From DASZUK01 sp963844575 (lineage in GTDB: Bacteria; Actinomycetota; Acidimicrobiia; Acidimicrobiales; RAAP-2): a stretch of DNA of 64,000 nt. The translations under genes were made by a program, and so were the position numbers. Under the pieces are notes generated by a model, which was given only the letters and a program-made list of their open reading frames with translations, was not told the DNA's origin and did no database searches. Shown one piece after another: positions 7,311 to 15,686 of this stretch. Each line of letters starts with the position of its first letter. Within the stretch, counting starts at the first letter, position 1. Where the stretch lies: positions 3,604,646 through 3,668,645 of the forward strand of contig CAWJOU010000005.1 of assembly GCA_963844575.1 (NCBI GenBank). The letters run 5' to 3'.

Positions 7311-8785
7311 GGCTGGTGGTGTAATACGCCGCCGGGGTCGCCGTCCAATGGGGCCAGGCCGACGATGGCCCAGGTCCCGACGATCCACCACCCGACGAGC
7401 GCCGGGAAGAACGTCGTGCGGTGGACCGAGGTGTCCAGCCAGAACGCGACGTCACCGCCACCGGTGACGTACGCCGCCGCCACGATCACGATGCCAGCGG
7501 CCAGCGCGGCCCACGCCCAGCCGTCGTTGCCGACACCGGCGGCCCGGCGGGCCCGGCGGAGCAGCAGCCCCCCGACGACCGCCACCGGTAGCGCCAGCAG
7601 GAGCACGTGCAGGTGGGCCGCCATCGCGTCGGCGGTCTGGTGGGCCCGCGATAGGTCGTCGCCCTGCCGGGAGCCGGTGATCGTCACGTCGGCGACGCCG
7701 CCGAGCAGCTTGACGAGCACCGGCCACGCCGCCAGGGCCAGCACGCCAACGGTCCCGGCCAGGAGCGGTCGCCAGGGCAGGACCCCGGGCCGGGCCACCC
7801 AGCTCCCCCGGGCGCCCCGCAGCGCCATCAGTACGACGATGGCCATGGCGGTGACGATCCCCTCGTCCTTGGTCAGGCCGGCCACCGCCAGCAGCAGCAC
7901 GGCCGCGCCCAGGTCCCGGCCGCCGCCGGGGAGGACGAGCCCGAACCCGACCGCGCCGACCGCGGCTGACGCCCACAGCGGATCGGCGTACCCGTTGGTG
8001 GCGAACGGGCCGACGACGCCGGCCGCGGCCAGCACGAGCAACCCGGCCACGACGACGCCGGCGGTGTACGCCACCGCCGGCCGGCGCCGGGCCGCGAGCC
8101 CACCGCGGGCATCGGACGCCAGCGCCGCGCCGACCCGGCGGCCCACCTCGACGGCCACCCAGGCCGCGGCGGCCAGCGCGCAGGCGTCGAGCAAGGCCAC
8201 CATCACGACCCCGAGGCGGTAGCCGTGGTCGCCGGTGACGAGCCACGACACCGCCACCGAGCCGCCGACCAGCGGTGGGTAGCTGGCGTGGGCGAACGGC
8301 ATGGCCCGGCTGCGCAACGCCGCCAGGGCCACCTGGTGGCCGTCGACGAACCAGACGCCGTGCAGCATCCAGATCGTGCGGGCGTCGAAGCCGACCGTCG
8401 GCGCCCGGAGCGCCACCAGCGACCATGCGGTGGCGGCGACGACGACCACCGCCCCGGCCACCCCCGCGGCTCGATGGCCGGCCGGCCGGCCGCCGGCACG
8501 ACCATCGCCCGCCCCCCGTCGACGGCCGAGCGGGGACGCCGCCGGCCAGCGGTGCCAGACGGCCACCGTGCCGACGGCCGCGACCACGGCGAGGCCGACG
8601 AACCACCCGAGCAGCGGGCCGCCGATGGCCAGGCACCCAGCCGCCGAGGCGGCCGCCAGCACCGCCCCGGCCAGCGGCGCCGCCGGCACGGTCAGCCAAC
8701 CCACGCCGACCAGGGTCGCCGCCGGGAGGGCGCCGGCCGCGGCCAGCACCACGATCGCCACCACGGCACCCCCCGCCGTTCCCAT
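7307..8785 (-). CDS. Polytopic membrane protein, probable GT-C fold glycosyltransferase
   Basis: 492 residues with about 11-12 hydrophobic segments. An Asp-containing first loop (VGFDARTIWMLHGVWFVDGH) precedes a SYPPLVGG motif, and a LTKDEG segment follows near residue 300. This arrangement is seen in polyprenol-phosphate-dependent GT-C glycosyltransferases of the PMT/ArnT type, which add sugars on the outer face of the membrane. No substrate can be inferred. The stop overlaps the start of the MaoC gene (ATGA), so the two are translationally coupled although their functions look unrelated. Confidence 0.65.
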   Translation of the reverse strand: MGTAGGAVVAIVVLAAAGALPAATLVGVGWLTVPAAPLAGAVLAAASAAGCLAIGGPLLGWFVGLAVVAAVGTVAVWHRWPAASPLGRRRGAGDGRAGGRPAGHRAAGVAGAVVVVAATAWSLVALRAPTVGFDARTIWMLHGVWFVDGHQVALAALRSRAMPFAHASYPPLVGGSVAVSWLVTGDHGYRLGVVMVALLDACALAAAAWVAVEVGRRVGAALASDARGGLAARRRPAVAYTAGVVVAGLLVLAAAGVVGPFATNGYADPLWASAAVGAVGFGLVLPGGGRDLGAAVLLLAVAGLTKDEGIVTAMAIVVLMALRGARGSWVARPGVLPWRPLLAGTVGVLALAAWPVLVKLLGGVADVTITGSRQGDDLSRAHQTADAMAAHLHVLLLALPVAVVGGLLLRRARRAAGVGNDGWAWAALAAGIVIVAAAYVTGGGDVAFWLDTSVHRTTFFPALVGWWIVGTWAIVGLAPLDGDPGGVLHHQP

Positions 8786-8808
8786 CGACGGCTACCGGGC
8801 CGGCCCGG

Positions 8809-9303
8809 TCACAGCGGCGTCATCGGCGGCGGCTCGTCACCGGGCAGCGAGCCGCCCGTCCCCACCCTGACCCGGCCGTCCGGGTACCGAGCGACCACCA
8901 CCGAACCGAGGCACGCCCCGGTGCCGCGGCGCGGCGCCATGGACAACACGGCGACCGCCCGTCGCTGGTCGTCGGTCATCACCGCCCAGGGCGCCACCGC
9001 CTTGGCCAGGGTGGCCCAGTTCCCCGGGTTGGCCGTCGACACCGCCACGACCTGCCCGGGGCCGACGAGGCTGTGCACCTGGGCAGCCAGACAGTCGTAG
9101 TACGCCACGTCCAGCTGGCCCAGCGCGACCTGCTGGTCGTCGGCCTGGGCCCCGGCCGAGCGGGCACCGTGCACCGCCCCGACCGCCAGTCCGGCCGCGG
9201 CCACCAGTCCGAGCGCCAACCCGGCGAGTCGCCCGGCGACGCGACGTACCCGGCGCGGGGGCGGGGGCGGGTCGGGAAGGTCCGCGGTCGGACCGTCGGT
9301 CAT
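8809..9303 (-). CDS. Small membrane-anchored protein of unknown function
   Basis: 164 residues: a Pro- and Arg-rich cytoplasmic start (DLPDPPPPPRRVRR), one transmembrane segment (about 27-47), then an extracytoplasmic domain of about 110 residues with two cysteines (YYDCLAAQ and GACLGS) that could form a disulfide. I recognise no family. Its start overlaps the stop of the upstream gene (ATGA at 9300-9303) and it precedes the GT-C-like gene by 24 bases, so the genes form one operon. Confidence 0.65.
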   Translation of the reverse strand: MTDGPTADLPDPPPPPRRVRRVAGRLAGLALGLVAAAGLAVGAVHGARSAGAQADDQQVALGQLDVAYYDCLAAQVHSLVGPGQVVAVSTANPGNWATLAKAVAPWAVMTDDQRRAVAVLSMAPRRGTGACLGSVVVARYPDGRVRVGTGGSLPGDEPPPMTPL

Positions 9304-9731
9304 TCCGCCGGCGGGCGGGGACGGGTGGTGAACGCCAACGACGCCCCCGGCAGGGACTCGCCGTCGATCACCAACCGCCAGGCGAACCGGGTCCCCGGTT
9401 CGAGCGGGATCGGCCCGAGGTTCACCGCCAGCGCGACGTCGATCGGCGAGCCCTCCGGGATGCCCGCCGGATGCGTCACCGTGAACTCGCCCCGGACCTC
9501 GACGGGCTGGGAGCCGTTCGGCGTGTCGACGAGCACCGGCCCGCCGTCGGCGTCCTCCAAGAACAGCTCCCAGTGGTGCGCCGCTTCGGCTTCGTGCCAG
9601 TCGACGTCGATCTTGAGGGCCACCGCGGACGGCACCGGGTCCGGTCCCGTCATCGACCAGCCGCCACCGAGGATGTACAGCTTGCCGTCCGCCACCTGCG
9701 CGGCGTCACACAACAACATCGTCACGTTCAT
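9300..9731 (-). CDS. Conserved hypothetical protein (DUF6941-like)
   Basis: 143 residues, soluble. The N-terminus MLLCDAAQVADGKLYILGGGWS and the beta-rich body (VALKIDVDWHEAE, HPAGIPEGSPIDVALAVNLGPIPLEPGTRFAWRLVIDGE) match a small actinobacterial family that I recall as DUF6941, of unknown function. It is the first gene of a minus-strand run that continues through the small membrane protein, the GT-C-like protein, the MaoC hydratase and mutY, all overlapping or closely spaced. The promoter should lie in the 50 bases before the divergent methyltransferase. Confidence 0.7.
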   Translation of the reverse strand: MNVTMLLCDAAQVADGKLYILGGGWSMTGPDPVPSAVALKIDVDWHEAEAAHHWELFLEDADGGPVLVDTPNGSQPVEVRGEFTVTHPAGIPEGSPIDVALAVNLGPIPLEPGTRFAWRLVIDGESLPGASLAFTTRPRPPAE

Positions 9732-9781
9732 TCGGCTGAGGCTATAGGGAGCGGAGGAGCGGTCGTGAAAGACTGGTCGAC

Positions 9782-10459
9782 GTGTCGACGACCCCCCTCA
9801 CCGGCCTGCGCGACGACGTCTACCGCCGCCCACTGGCCACCGCGCTCGAACGCCTTGGCCTCGGTCCCGGTTGGCGCTGCGTCGACGTCGGCGCCGGCGG
9901 CGGCGACGTCTCCGTCGCCCTCGCCGAGGTCGTCGGCCACACTGGCCGGATCTACGCGGTCGACAGCGATCCCCTGACCCGCGACGAGGTCGCCCGCGCC
10001 GCGGCCGCCCACAGCCAGGTGCTCGCCATCACCCAGGCCGCCGAGGACCTGCGGCTGCCCGAACCGGTCGACCTGGCGTTCTGCCGGTTCCTGCTGCTGC
10101 ACGTCCTCGACCCGTCGGTCGTCGTCGCCCGGATGGCCGGCAGCGTCGAAGCCGGTGGCTGGGTCGTCGTGCAGGAGCCGATCACCTCCGCCGGCCGCGT
10201 CGACGGGATGCCGTTGTCGATGCCCGGCGCCCGCCATCCTGATGTCGGCGCCCTCGTCCCGGCGCTCCTCCGGGACGCCGGGCTCGACATCGTCGACGCC
10301 TGGGCCGAGGCGCCGGCCGGAGTCGGCCCGGGGCCGGTCGCCGACTACCTGACGTCGCTCACCGACGTCGACCCCGGCGACGACTCGGTCGTCCTGCCGC
10401 CGCTCGTCACCGTGTTGGGCCGGAAACCCCGGTCGGGACAGGAAAAGGGCGCCGACTAG
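9782..10459 (+). CDS. Class I SAM-dependent methyltransferase
   Basis: 225 residues. The SAM-binding motif I is CVDVGAGGGDVSVALAEVVG, followed by the acidic end of strand 2 (IYAVDSDP) and motif IV PVDLAFCRFLLLHV, then VVVQEPI. The rest is typical of small-molecule class I methyltransferases; the acceptor cannot be told. GTG start. The next gene begins 10 bases after the stop, so it may be co-transcribed with methylsuccinyl-CoA dehydrogenase, but no functional link is known to me. Confidence 0.85.
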   Translation: MSTTPLTGLRDDVYRRPLATALERLGLGPGWRCVDVGAGGGDVSVALAEVVGHTGRIYAVDSDPLTRDEVARAAAAHSQVLAITQAAEDLRLPEPVDLAFCRFLLLHVLDPSVVVARMAGSVEAGGWVVVQEPITSAGRVDGMPLSMPGARHPDVGALVPALLRDAGLDIVDAWAEAPAGVGPGPVADYLTSLTDVDPGDDSVVLPPLVTVLGRKPRSGQEKGAD

Positions 10460-10468
10460 GGTCCGGGC

Positions 10469-12121
10469 ATGGCCGAGCCGACCGCTCCCGACCTGCCCGT
10501 TCCGGATCTGCCGGTCCCGGACCTGGCAGCGGCGGCGGCCGCGGTGAGCCTGGCCGAACAGGTCGTCAGCGACGCGACCCGCCACCTGGCGGCCAACGGC
10601 GGGATCGACGCCAACCAGGTCGTCGCTTATGACCTGGCCCACGCGGCCGCGGCGACGGCCACGGCCCGGGCGACGCTCGAGTACGGCGCCCGCGGCGACG
10701 TCGAGGCCAGGATCGCCGGCGCGTTCGTCGCCGACGTCGTCGCCGACCTCGTGAGCCGACTCGTCGGCCGGGAACCACAGTGGGGGGTCGACGCCGCCAC
10801 GCTCGCCCCGGCCGATCCGTTCGTGAACGCGCAGCGCGACCCGGCCGTGCTGGCTGCCCTGTGCGGCGAGACCGGCCCGCGGCACCTGAGCGACGACTTC
10901 GAGCTGGCCCGCGAGACGTTCCACCGGTTCGCCGAGAACGAGGTCCGGCCGCGGGCCGAGCACGTCCACCGGACGAACGGCGACATCCCCGAGGAGCTGA
11001 TCGCCGGCCTGGCCGAGCTCGGCGGCTTCGGCCTGTCCGTGCCGGAGGAGTACGGCGGCTTCGCCACCGGCGACGAGAGCGACTACCTCGGCATGGTCGT
11101 CGCCACCGAGGAGCTCAGCTGGGGATCGCTCGGCATCGGCGGCTCGCTCATCACTCGGCCAGAGATCCTCACCCGGGCGCTGCTTCACGGCGGGACCGAA
11201 ACGCAGAAGCTCGAGTGGTTGCCCAAGCTGGCCAGCGGCGAGCGGCTCGCGGCGGTGGCCGTCACCGAGCCGGACTACGGCTCCGACGTCGCCAACATCG
11301 TGACGTCGGCCACCCCCACCGACGGCGGCTGGCTGATCAACGGGGTCAAGACCTGGTGCACGTTCGCCGCCCGGGCGGACGTGCTCATGCTGCTCGCCCG
11401 CACCGACCCCGACCGAGCGAAGGCCCACCGCGGCATCTCGATGTTCGTCGTCGAGAAGGACCGGGCCGACGGCCACGGCTTCGTCCTGACCCAGCCCGCC
11501 GGGGGCGGCGCGGCCGGCGGTGGGGCGGCCGGCGGGGGCCAGCTCGAAGGCCGGCCGATCGACACGGTCGGCTACCGCGGCATGCACTCCTACGAGCTCG
11601 CCTTCGAGGACTGGTTCGTCCCCGACGCCAACCTCGTCGGTGCCGACGCCGGGCTCGGCCGGGGCTTCTACCTGCAGATGCAGGGATTCGAGAACGGCCG
11701 GCTACAGACCGCGGCACGGGCCCTCGGGCTCATGCAGGCCGCCTACGAGGCCGCCTACGACTACGCCGTCAACCGGAAGGTCTTCGGGGCGCCGATCGTC
11801 GAGTACCAGCTCACCCGGGCCAAGCTGGCCCGCATGGCCGTCGTCATCCAGGCCACCCGCCAGTTCTCGTACCAGGTCGCCCGGATGATGGCCCAGGGCG
11901 AGGGCGCGCTCGAAGCCTCGATGATCAAGGCGTACGTCTGCCGGGCCGCCGAGTGGGTCACCCGGGAAGCCATGCAGATCCACGGCGGTATGGGTTACGC
12001 CGAGGAATTCCCGGTGAGCCGCTACTTCGTCGACGCCCGGGTCCTGTCGATCTTCGAAGGCGCGGACGAGACGCTGGCCCTCAAGGTCATCGCCCGCCGG
12101 CTGATCGAACAGGTGGGGTAG
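10469..12121 (+). CDS. mcd: (2S)-methylsuccinyl-CoA dehydrogenase (ethylmalonyl-CoA pathway)
   Basis: 550 residues, longer than ordinary acyl-CoA dehydrogenases (about 380) because of an N-terminal extension of about 130 residues (NQVVAYDLAHAAAATATARATLEYG ... VGREPQWGVD) characteristic of methylsuccinyl-CoA dehydrogenases. The dehydrogenase core follows: FADERxRP-like FAENEVRPRAEHV, AVTEPDYGSDVANI, LINGVKTWCTFAARADVLM, YRGMHSYELAFEDWFVP and the catalytic Glu in LSIFEGADETL. The enzyme oxidises methylsuccinyl-CoA to mesaconyl-CoA using FAD. A Gly/Ala repeat (GGGAAGGGAAGGG) interrupts a surface loop near residue 345. The convergent lyase gene ends at the very next base, and the hydratase for the intermediate product lies at 6798. 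Confidence 0.85.
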   Translation: MAEPTAPDLPVPDLPVPDLAAAAAAVSLAEQVVSDATRHLAANGGIDANQVVAYDLAHAAAATATARATLEYGARGDVEARIAGAFVADVVADLVSRLVGREPQWGVDAATLAPADPFVNAQRDPAVLAALCGETGPRHLSDDFELARETFHRFAENEVRPRAEHVHRTNGDIPEELIAGLAELGGFGLSVPEEYGGFATGDESDYLGMVVATEELSWGSLGIGGSLITRPEILTRALLHGGTETQKLEWLPKLASGERLAAVAVTEPDYGSDVANIVTSATPTDGGWLINGVKTWCTFAARADVLMLLARTDPDRAKAHRGISMFVVEKDRADGHGFVLTQPAGGGAAGGGAAGGGQLEGRPIDTVGYRGMHSYELAFEDWFVPDANLVGADAGLGRGFYLQMQGFENGRLQTAARALGLMQAAYEAAYDYAVNRKVFGAPIVEYQLTRAKLARMAVVIQATRQFSYQVARMMAQGEGALEASMIKAYVCRAAEWVTREAMQIHGGMGYAEEFPVSRYFVDARVLSIFEGADETLALKVIARRLIEQVG

Positions 12122-13066
12122 CTACGCCTTCGCCGGCGAGCGGGAGAGGCCGGCCCGTTCGCCCCGGCTGACGAACTTGGTCGCCATCTTCCGGCTCGCC
12201 TCGTCGATCATCTCGTCGCCGAACATGACCGCGCCCTGGCGGTCGTCCTCAGTGGCCTTCCGGTACGCGTCGAGGATGTCCCACGCCTTGTCGAACTGCT
12301 CCTGGGTCGGCGAGTACACCTCGTTCAAGATGGCCGCCTGGTCCGGGGTGAGCGCCCACTTGCCGTCATAGCCGAGCATCCGGGTGCGCCGGGCGAAGTC
12401 CCGCAGACCGTCGCCGTCGCGGACGTACAGGTACGGCCCGTCGATCACCTGGAGCCCGTTGGCCCGCCCGGCCATCAGGATCTTGGAGAAGACGTAGTGG
12501 AAGTGGTCGCCGGGGTACTCCGGGATCTGCACGCCGCCGGTGAGCACCGGCATCTCCATCGATGCCGCGAAGTCGGCCGGCCCGAAGATGATCGTCTCCA
12601 GCCGGGGCGACGCCGCGCAGATCTCCTCGACGTTGATCAGCCCCCGCGTCGTCTCGATCTGCGCCTCGATGCCGACGTGGCCGACCGGCAGGCCACAGTT
12701 CTTCTCGACCTGGGTCAGCAGCAGGTCGAGCGCCACGACCTCCGCGGCCGACTGGACCTTGGGCAGCATGACCTCGTCGAGCCGCTCGCCGGCGTTCCCG
12801 ACGACGTCGATCACGTCGCCGTACGTCCACTCGGTGTCCCATGCGTTGACACGGACGCAGAGCACCCGGTCGTCCCAGTCGAGGTTCTTGACCGCGTCGA
12901 CCACCTTGGCCCGCGCCGCCACCTTCTCCAGCGGGGCCACCGAGTCCTCGAGGTCCAAGAACGTCATGTCCGCGGTCACCGTCGGCGCCTTGGCCAGAAA
13001 CTTCTCGGTCGCCCCCGGCGTCGACAGGCAGGAGCGACGGGGCAGGTCACGAGAGCGTGCGGACAT
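12122..13066 (-). CDS. mcl: L-malyl-CoA / beta-methylmalyl-CoA lyase (HpcH/CitE family)
   Basis: I chose the ATG giving MSARSRDLPRRSCLSTPG (314 residues), because the sequence upstream is not conserved-looking and this start matches the family. Landmarks are RRSCLSTPG, MTFLDLEDSVAPLEK, RVNAWDTEWTYGDV, VMLPKVQSAAEV, GIEAQIETTRGLINVEEICAASPRLETIIFGPADFAAS and GYDGKWALTPDQ. Such CitE-like lyases cleave beta-methylmalyl-CoA to glyoxylate and propionyl-CoA (and malyl-CoA to glyoxylate and acetyl-CoA) in the ethylmalonyl-CoA pathway. The C-terminal MFGDEMIDEASRKMA block is shared with the Streptomyces homologue near ccr. Divergent from the NlpC/P60 gene. Confidence 0.83.
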   Translation of the reverse strand: MSARSRDLPRRSCLSTPGATEKFLAKAPTVTADMTFLDLEDSVAPLEKVAARAKVVDAVKNLDWDDRVLCVRVNAWDTEWTYGDVIDVVGNAGERLDEVMLPKVQSAAEVVALDLLLTQVEKNCGLPVGHVGIEAQIETTRGLINVEEICAASPRLETIIFGPADFAASMEMPVLTGGVQIPEYPGDHFHYVFSKILMAGRANGLQVIDGPYLYVRDGDGLRDFARRTRMLGYDGKWALTPDQAAILNEVYSPTQEQFDKAWDILDAYRKATEDDRQGAVMFGDEMIDEASRKMATKFVSRGERAGLSRSPAKA

Positions 13067-13322
13067 GCGCCGATGGTAACTCGACCGGCCGAACCGGGGC
13101 TCCGCCCACCCGACCCCGGGTAACGCGGGCGGCGAATTCGGTGACATCGGCGCGTCGAGCGACGACAAGGGGGGATGACCGCTGGCCGGGCGCGACGGGT
13201 GTTCACTGTTCGCCAACGACCGGGACGGTCCGCCCCGATAAAGTCGCACACCCCGGAAGAGATCACCTTTAGCAGGGAATTCGCACCTTCAGTAGGACGA
13301 GATCCGCGCCAAAGGAGGGGGG

Positions 13323-13352
13323 ATGGTTGCATCGCCCGCGGCGATCAGATAA
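13323..13352 (+). CDS. Putative 9-codon leader ORF before the NlpC/P60 gene
   Basis: An AAAGGAGGGGGG ribosome site is followed directly by ATG and nine codons encoding MVASPAAIR, then TAA. The downstream peptidase start (GTG, 13367) lies 14 bases later and has no ribosome site of its own. This could be a leader ORF from which ribosomes re-initiate. Alternatively the GATAAA at 13347-13352 is a -10 box for a leaderless downstream mRNA. I cannot separate these. Confidence 0.35.
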   Translation: MVASPAAIR

Positions 13353-13366
13353 AACTGTCCGGCATT

Positions 13367-14578
13367 GTGACAGACGTAGAGCGGCCCGACAGCCACTCGA
13401 CGCCGCGGTCAGGTCGGAGTTCTCGGCTGCTCCGACGGGTGTCGTTGCCTATAGCGAGCGTGGCCATCGCCTCGTCTTGCTGTCTACTCCCTCTGGCCCG
13501 TACGGCCGCCGCGGACACACTCTCGGCCGAGAAGGCCAAGGCGGCCCAGATCCAGCAACAGATCCAGTCGACCGGCCAGCAGATCGACGCCCTCGACCAG
13601 CAGTACGAGGGCGCGCAGGCCAAGAAGAGCTCCCTGGACCAGCAGATCTCGACCACCAAGGCCAAGATCACCCAGACGCAGTCGACGATCGCCGGCGACC
13701 GGACAACGCTGAAGAAAGCGGCCGTGAACGCCTACGTCAGCAACGGCGCCGCCGCCTCCGAGAACCCGCTCTTCTCCGGCAACGAGTCGTCGGTCGCCGC
13801 GGCCCGTGAGTACGACGACGTCGCCGAAGGCAACCTCGGCACCGCGGTCGCCAACCTCAACACCGCCCAGAACCAGCTCGACGCCCAAAAGGCCGTCCTC
13901 ACGACACAGGACAACCAAGCCGCCCAGGCCGTTAGCACCGCCCAGTCCGCCTACAGCCAGGCCCAGAGTCTCCAGACCCAGCAGCAGGCCACGCTGGGCC
14001 AGGTCAACGCCACCATCGCCACACTGATCCAGAAGCAGCAGGCCGCCGCGGCCGCGGCGGCCGAGGCCGCCGCCCAACAGAAACTGACCCAGGCGGCCAA
14101 CCAGGCCAAGGCCCAGCAGGCCGCCCAGACCGCCGCGGCCAGCAGCGGCACCGCGGCCAGCAGCGGCGGGGGGAGCACCGTCAAAACCGTCGTCGACCCG
14201 CCGCCCCCGCCGTCGTCGGGTGGTGCCGGGGCGGCGGCCGTCGCCGCGGCCGAGTCCCAGATCGGCGTGCCGTACGTGTGGGGCGCGGAGTCGCCCGGGT
14301 CCGGGTTCGACTGCTCCGGGCTGACCGCCTGGGCCTGGGGTCAGGCCGGCGTCAGCCTGCCGCACTACTCCGGCGCTCAGATGGCCGACAGCACGCCGGT
14401 ACCGCTCTCCGATCTCCAGCCCGGCGACCTCCTCTTCTACGGCCCGGGTGGGGCGACACACGTCGCCATGTACGTCGGCGGCGGCTCGATGATCGAGGCG
14501 CCGTACACCGGGGCGAGCGTCTGGATCACCGGCCTGCGCACCGGCACAGGCCGCTTCGCCGGCGCCGGCCGGCCGTAG
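13367..14578 (+). CDS. Secreted NlpC/P60 peptidoglycan endopeptidase with coiled-coil N-terminus (RipA/CwlO-like)
   Basis: GTG start chosen because it gives a proper signal peptide (RRVSLPIASVAIASSCCLLPL ending near TAAADT). After it comes a long Gln/Ala-rich coiled coil (AEKAKAAQIQQQIQSTGQQIDALDQQYEG onward, about 220 residues), a Pro/Ser/Gly linker, and the C-terminal NlpC/P60 domain: VPYVWGAESPGSGFDCSGLTAWAWGQ (catalytic Cys), LQPGDLLFYGPGGATHVAMYVG (catalytic His) and a final GRFAGAGRP. These enzymes cut the D-Glu-DAP bond of peptidoglycan during cell division and are often gated by FtsEX through the coiled coil. Length 403 residues. Regulation may involve the leader ORF at 13323. Confidence 0.88.
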   Translation: MTDVERPDSHSTPRSGRSSRLLRRVSLPIASVAIASSCCLLPLARTAAADTLSAEKAKAAQIQQQIQSTGQQIDALDQQYEGAQAKKSSLDQQISTTKAKITQTQSTIAGDRTTLKKAAVNAYVSNGAAASENPLFSGNESSVAAAREYDDVAEGNLGTAVANLNTAQNQLDAQKAVLTTQDNQAAQAVSTAQSAYSQAQSLQTQQQATLGQVNATIATLIQKQQAAAAAAAEAAAQQKLTQAANQAKAQQAAQTAAASSGTAASSGGGSTVKTVVDPPPPPSSGGAGAAAVAAAESQIGVPYVWGAESPGSGFDCSGLTAWAWGQAGVSLPHYSGAQMADSTPVPLSDLQPGDLLFYGPGGATHVAMYVGGGSMIEAPYTGASVWITGLRTGTGRFAGAGRP

Positions 14579-14674
14579 GCGCTCCCACTCCCCCCTCCGC
14601 TCCCCCTCCCCGCCATCACCCGGAGGAGGCGCCGCCCAGCCCCGGCGCCGCGCCGGCCATACTGGTCGGGACCC

Positions 14675-15568
14675 ATGCAGCCCATCCCGGTCGCCTTCCA
14701 CATCGGCCCGCTCGAGGTCCATACCTACGGGATCGGGCTCGCGATCACGTTCTGGTTCGCCTACCGGTACTTCGAGGCCCGGCTGAAGAAGAACGGCTAC
14801 CGGACGGACTGGCTGGTCGGCATGTTCCTTTGGGTCATCGTCGCCGCCGTCGTCGGTGCCCGGGTCTTCCACGTCCTCTCGAACCTCGCCTACTACCGGG
14901 CCAACCCGGGCGACGTGTTCGCCATCTGGCACGGCGGGCTGTCGTCGTTCGGCGGGATCATCTTCGCCGTGCCGGTCGGTGTCCTCATCTCCCGCCGGCG
15001 CTGCCCGGAGCTGTCGACCGCCCGGGCCCTCGACCTCGTCGCCCCGGTCCTGATGGCCGCCTGGGCGATGGGCCGGCTGCTCGGACCCCAGCTGATGGTG
15101 GCCGGCGGCGGCCACCCGACCCACCAATGGTTCGGCATGTACTACGCCGGCCAGGCCGGCCGGCGGCTGCCGGTGCCGATCTTCCAGGCCCTCGAGGACT
15201 TCACCGTCTTCCTCGTCCTGCTCTACGTCGAGCGCCGTGCCAACCGGTGGCCCGACGGCACCCCCCGGCGGGGCTACCCGCCCGGGGCGGTGCTCGGCGT
15301 CGGGATGATCCTGTGGGGCATCGAGCGGACGATCGACGAGCACCTCTGGCTCGGCGAGGACGGCCACCTCGGCTCGCTGCTCGTCCAGATCGCCGGGGTG
15401 GCGCTGGCCGTCGGCGGCGTCGCCCTGCTGGTCGTCACCCGATCACGCTGGCGGGCCTGGGTGGCGGCCGGCGCACCACCTGATGGACGACCGGGCGGGC
15501 ATCCGGCAGCCGAGGGCGTCGATCCCGAGCCGGCACCGAGCCCGGGGGCCGGCGCCAGCCTCACGTGA
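14675..15568 (+). CDS. Prolipoprotein diacylglyceryl transferase-like membrane protein (divergent Lgt)
   Basis: 297 residues, about seven membrane segments. Lgt-like blocks: FHIGPLEVHTYGIGLAITFW at the start, IVAAVVGARVFHVLSN, IWHGGLSSFGGIIF, AWAMGRLLGPQL, PVPIFQALEDF and GVGMILWGIERTIDEHLWL. Lgt transfers diacylglycerol from phosphatidylglycerol to the lipobox cysteine of secreted prolipoproteins. The signature that normally reads GRxGNFxNGE is here GRLLGPQLMVAGGG, lacking the conserved Asn and Glu, and the usual HPTxLYE is PVPIFQALED. It may be a paralogue with altered activity. Follows the NlpC/P60 gene by 96 bases on the same strand. Confidence 0.75.
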   Translation: MQPIPVAFHIGPLEVHTYGIGLAITFWFAYRYFEARLKKNGYRTDWLVGMFLWVIVAAVVGARVFHVLSNLAYYRANPGDVFAIWHGGLSSFGGIIFAVPVGVLISRRRCPELSTARALDLVAPVLMAAWAMGRLLGPQLMVAGGGHPTHQWFGMYYAGQAGRRLPVPIFQALEDFTVFLVLLYVERRANRWPDGTPRRGYPPGAVLGVGMILWGIERTIDEHLWLGEDGHLGSLLVQIAGVALAVGGVALLVVTRSRWRAWVAAGAPPDGRPGGHPAAEGVDPEPAPSPGAGASLT

Positions 15569-15686
15569 CCCGACGCGGCGCCTTCCCGACACGCGGCGAG
15601 GGCAGTCACTGGCAGGCGGCGAAGGCCGCTATCGGCACGGCGCGCCCAGGACGGCCCCCCGCACCCGTCCCGGGCGCGGCCCGATA

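Noticed and set aside
9728..11587. 619-codon open frame on the minus strand opposite the methyltransferase and mcd
   Set aside because: Its composition (runs of Gly, Arg, Asp) is that of an antisense shadow in GC-rich DNA, while the plus-strand proteins have full family motifs.
13080..13322. c-di-AMP (ydaO-type) riboswitch upstream of the NlpC/P60 gene, often found there in actinobacteria
   Set aside because: I looked for the conserved core segments and did not find a convincing match; only a covariance-model search could settle it.
13484..15367. 627-codon minus-strand frame opposite NlpC/P60 and lgt
   Set aside because: Low-complexity antisense shadow; both plus-strand genes have catalytic motifs and signal or membrane segments.
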